Of a stretch of DNA of 64,000 bases, positions 62,824-64,000 are shown piece after piece. Source of the DNA: Azospirillum brasilense (lineage in GTDB: Bacteria > Pseudomonadota > Alphaproteobacteria > Azospirillales > Azospirillaceae). The DNA is taken from the NCBI RefSeq assembly GCF_001315015.1, contig NZ_CP012914.1:248001-312000 (forward strand). Reading direction: 5' to 3'. Within the stretch, counting starts at the first letter, position 1, and each line of letters starts with the position of its first letter. A program made the position numbers and the translations under genes. Under the pieces are notes generated by a model. It saw only the letters and a list, made by a program, of their open reading frames with translations. It searched no databases and was not told where the DNA came from.

Positions 62824-63861
62824 TCAGTGCCTGTGCACGTGGTGGGCATCCGGAAAATGGGCATGCCGGTGCCGCAGGCGCACGTGACGATGCCGGTGGG
62901 TGTGCGGCTCGGTCACCGGGCCATCGTGATGGTGCCGGTGATGCTCATCATGAACATGCGGATGGTCGTGCTCCATCTCGTCATGGTCGTGTTCGTGGTC
63001 GTGGTCCTCGGTCAGGTGCAGCCAAACGCCGAGTCCCATCAGGGTCGCTGCCACGGCCAGCCCGACCGTCAGCGGCTCTCCGAAGATCGCCAGGGAGGCG
63101 ATGCCCCCGACGAAGGGGGCCGTCGAGAAATAGGCCCCGGTGCGGGCGGCGCCGATGTGGCGCAGGGCGACCACGAACAGCACGAGGCTGACGCCGTAGC
63201 CGAGCAGCCCGACCAGCATCGCCGCCGCCGCGGTCGGCGCGGCAGGCAGACCATCGCCGAGCGCCAGGGCGATCCCGACATTGACGGTGCCGGCCACCAG
63301 CCCCTTGATCGTGGCGATGTCCGCCGGGTCGGCCAGCGACACCTTTCGGGTCAGGTTGTTGTCCACCGCCCACATCAGACAGGCGGCGGCGACCGCGGCC
63401 GGTCCCCAACCGCCGTCCAGGCTGACCGGTCCGCCCCAGGACAGCACGACCGCCCCCGCCACGATGGCGATCATGCCCGCGACGAGCCGCCGGTCGACGC
63501 CCTCGCGGAAGACGAACCAGGCCAGCAGGGCGGTGAACACTCCCTCCAGATTGAGCAGCAGCGAGGCGGTCGATGCCGGCGTCGCGGTCAGGCCGGCCAT
63601 CAGCAGCACCGGCCCGGCGACTCCCCCGGCAGCGACGGCGGCCAGCAGCCAGAGCCACTCGGCGCCGCGGAGGCCGCGTTCGCCACGTTTTCGCGACCCT
63701 GTCAGCAGACGGACCAGCCCCAGCCCGATGCCGGAGCCGAGATAGAGCAGGCCCGCCAGCATCCAGGGAGACAGGTCGTGGACCAGCAGCTTCGCCAGCG
63801 GCGTGCTGAGGCCGAAAAGGACCGCGGCCAGGATGGCGGTCGTCGCGCCGGTTCGGGGCAT
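62824..63861 (-). CDS. EamA/DMT-family transporter with a long His-rich C-terminal tail
   Basis: The 345-residue protein has about ten membrane segments in two EamA repeats (AILAAVLFGLSTPLAKLLVH; GLLYLGSGIGLGLVRLLTGS; AIVAGAVVLSWGGPVSLDGG; VAATLMGLGVWLHLTE). The last 64 residues contain about 25 His with many Asp/Glu/Arg (EDHDHEHDHDEMEHDHPHVH). Such tails bind transition metals. Export of a metal or metal complex, or metal-dependent gating, is inferred. The start has GAGG upstream. Confidence 0.85.
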   Translation of the reverse strand: MPRTGATTAILAAVLFGLSTPLAKLLVHDLSPWMLAGLLYLGSGIGLGLVRLLTGSRKRGERGLRGAEWLWLLAAVAAGGVAGPVLLMAGLTATPASTASLLLNLEGVFTALLAWFVFREGVDRRLVAGMIAIVAGAVVLSWGGPVSLDGGWGPAAVAAACLMWAVDNNLTRKVSLADPADIATIKGLVAGTVNVGIALALGDGLPAAPTAAAAMLVGLLGYGVSLVLFVVALRHIGAARTGAYFSTAPFVGGIASLAIFGEPLTVGLAVAATLMGLGVWLHLTEDHDHEHDHDEMEHDHPHVHDEHHRHHHDGPVTEPHTHRHRHVRLRHRHAHFPDAHHVHRH

Positions 63862-63898
63862 GGGAGCCTCGCACGCCTGTTGAGTGGGGCAAACCTTG

Positions 63899-63943
63899 CC
63901 CCCACCCTAACCCTCCCCCGCTCTCGCAGGGGAGGGGATGAAG
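63899..63943. repeat. Dispersed GC-rich palindromic repeat, copy 3 (partial)
   Basis: This copy repeats the first half of copy 1 almost exactly (CCCCCACCCTAACCCTCCCC, then CGCAGGGGAGGGGATGAA). It lies between the EamA gene and the stop of the next gene. Confidence 0.8.
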
Positions 63944-63944
63944 G

Positions 63945-64000
63945 CTACCCCCGCGCCCGCAGGTAGGGGGTCATGCGCCACTCCGCGTAGCGGATCAGGC
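63945..64000 (-). CDS. C-terminal end of an unidentified gene (partial)
   Basis: The minus strand reads LIRYAEWRMTPYLRARG followed by a TAG stop at 63947-63945. The frame is open to the right edge and uses GC-rich third positions, so this is probably the end of a gene that starts outside the window. Too little is visible to name it. Confidence 0.45.
   Translation of the reverse strand, partial: LIRYAEWRMTPYLRARG

Overview
The window is a chromosomal stretch of a very GC-rich alphaproteobacterium, most likely Azospirillum or a close Rhodospirillales relative. This rests on base composition, the family content (CarD, RpoH, an RpoE-ChrR pair, IalB, a CcmI-type cytochrome c operon) and short GC-rich palindromic repeats scattered between genes. 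It is an inference from recognised proteins, not a database match. Most of the window is housekeeping. I see no prophage, insertion sequence, CRISPR array, plasmid origin or recognisable defence island.

Layout. 1-16 kb: the end of a SUV3-like helicase, an S4-domain RNA-binding protein, TerC, a CBS protein, a methyltransferase, an MFS pump with a divergent LysR, ferredoxin FdxA, CarD (behind a near-consensus sigma-70 promoter), an iminopeptidase, a nuclease, an M48 protease, a Cache-HAMP-adenylate cyclase, RpoH, and a protein-phosphatase homologue that has lost its metal-binding motifs. 16-21 kb: rpmI-rplT-pheS-pheT translation cluster with clear terminators, then an AT-rich gap. 21-30 kb: signalling genes (a receiver protein, an HD-GYP regulator), envelope proteins (SH3, SlyB-like lipoprotein), a LysR regulator, lepA, and a glycosyltransferase-FkbM fusion.

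30-41 kb: glgC-glgA (glycogen) divergent from amtB (ammonium transport), with a sigma-54-type promoter before amtB; then a methyltransferase, an AraC/GyrI regulator, an asparaginase with a His-rich N-terminus, a SpoU/TrmH RNA methylase, and rpoE-chrR with an upstream ECF-type promoter. 41-48 kb: IalB, rlmN, two small membrane proteins, argG, a chemotaxis receptor, and small metabolic genes. 48-55 kb: the cytochrome c maturation operon ccmC-D-E-F-G-H-I, tightly overlapped on the minus strand and lacking ccmA/B here. 55-64 kb: a GcvA-like LysR, a DUF1127 protein, a tyrosine phosphatase, a sirtuin overlapping a UDG-like gene, a minimal metalloprotease, a pterin dehydratase, modD, then the overlapping run yggT-DUF167-folD-corA, tRNA-Ala(CGC), and an EamA transporter with a very His-rich tail.

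The most useful leads are the pseudo-phosphatase at 15187-16017, the predicted RpoE and sigma-54 promoters, a predicted leaderless rlmN transcript, the GT2-FkbM fusion, and the two unrelated proteins with His-rich tails. No wholly new multi-gene system stands out.
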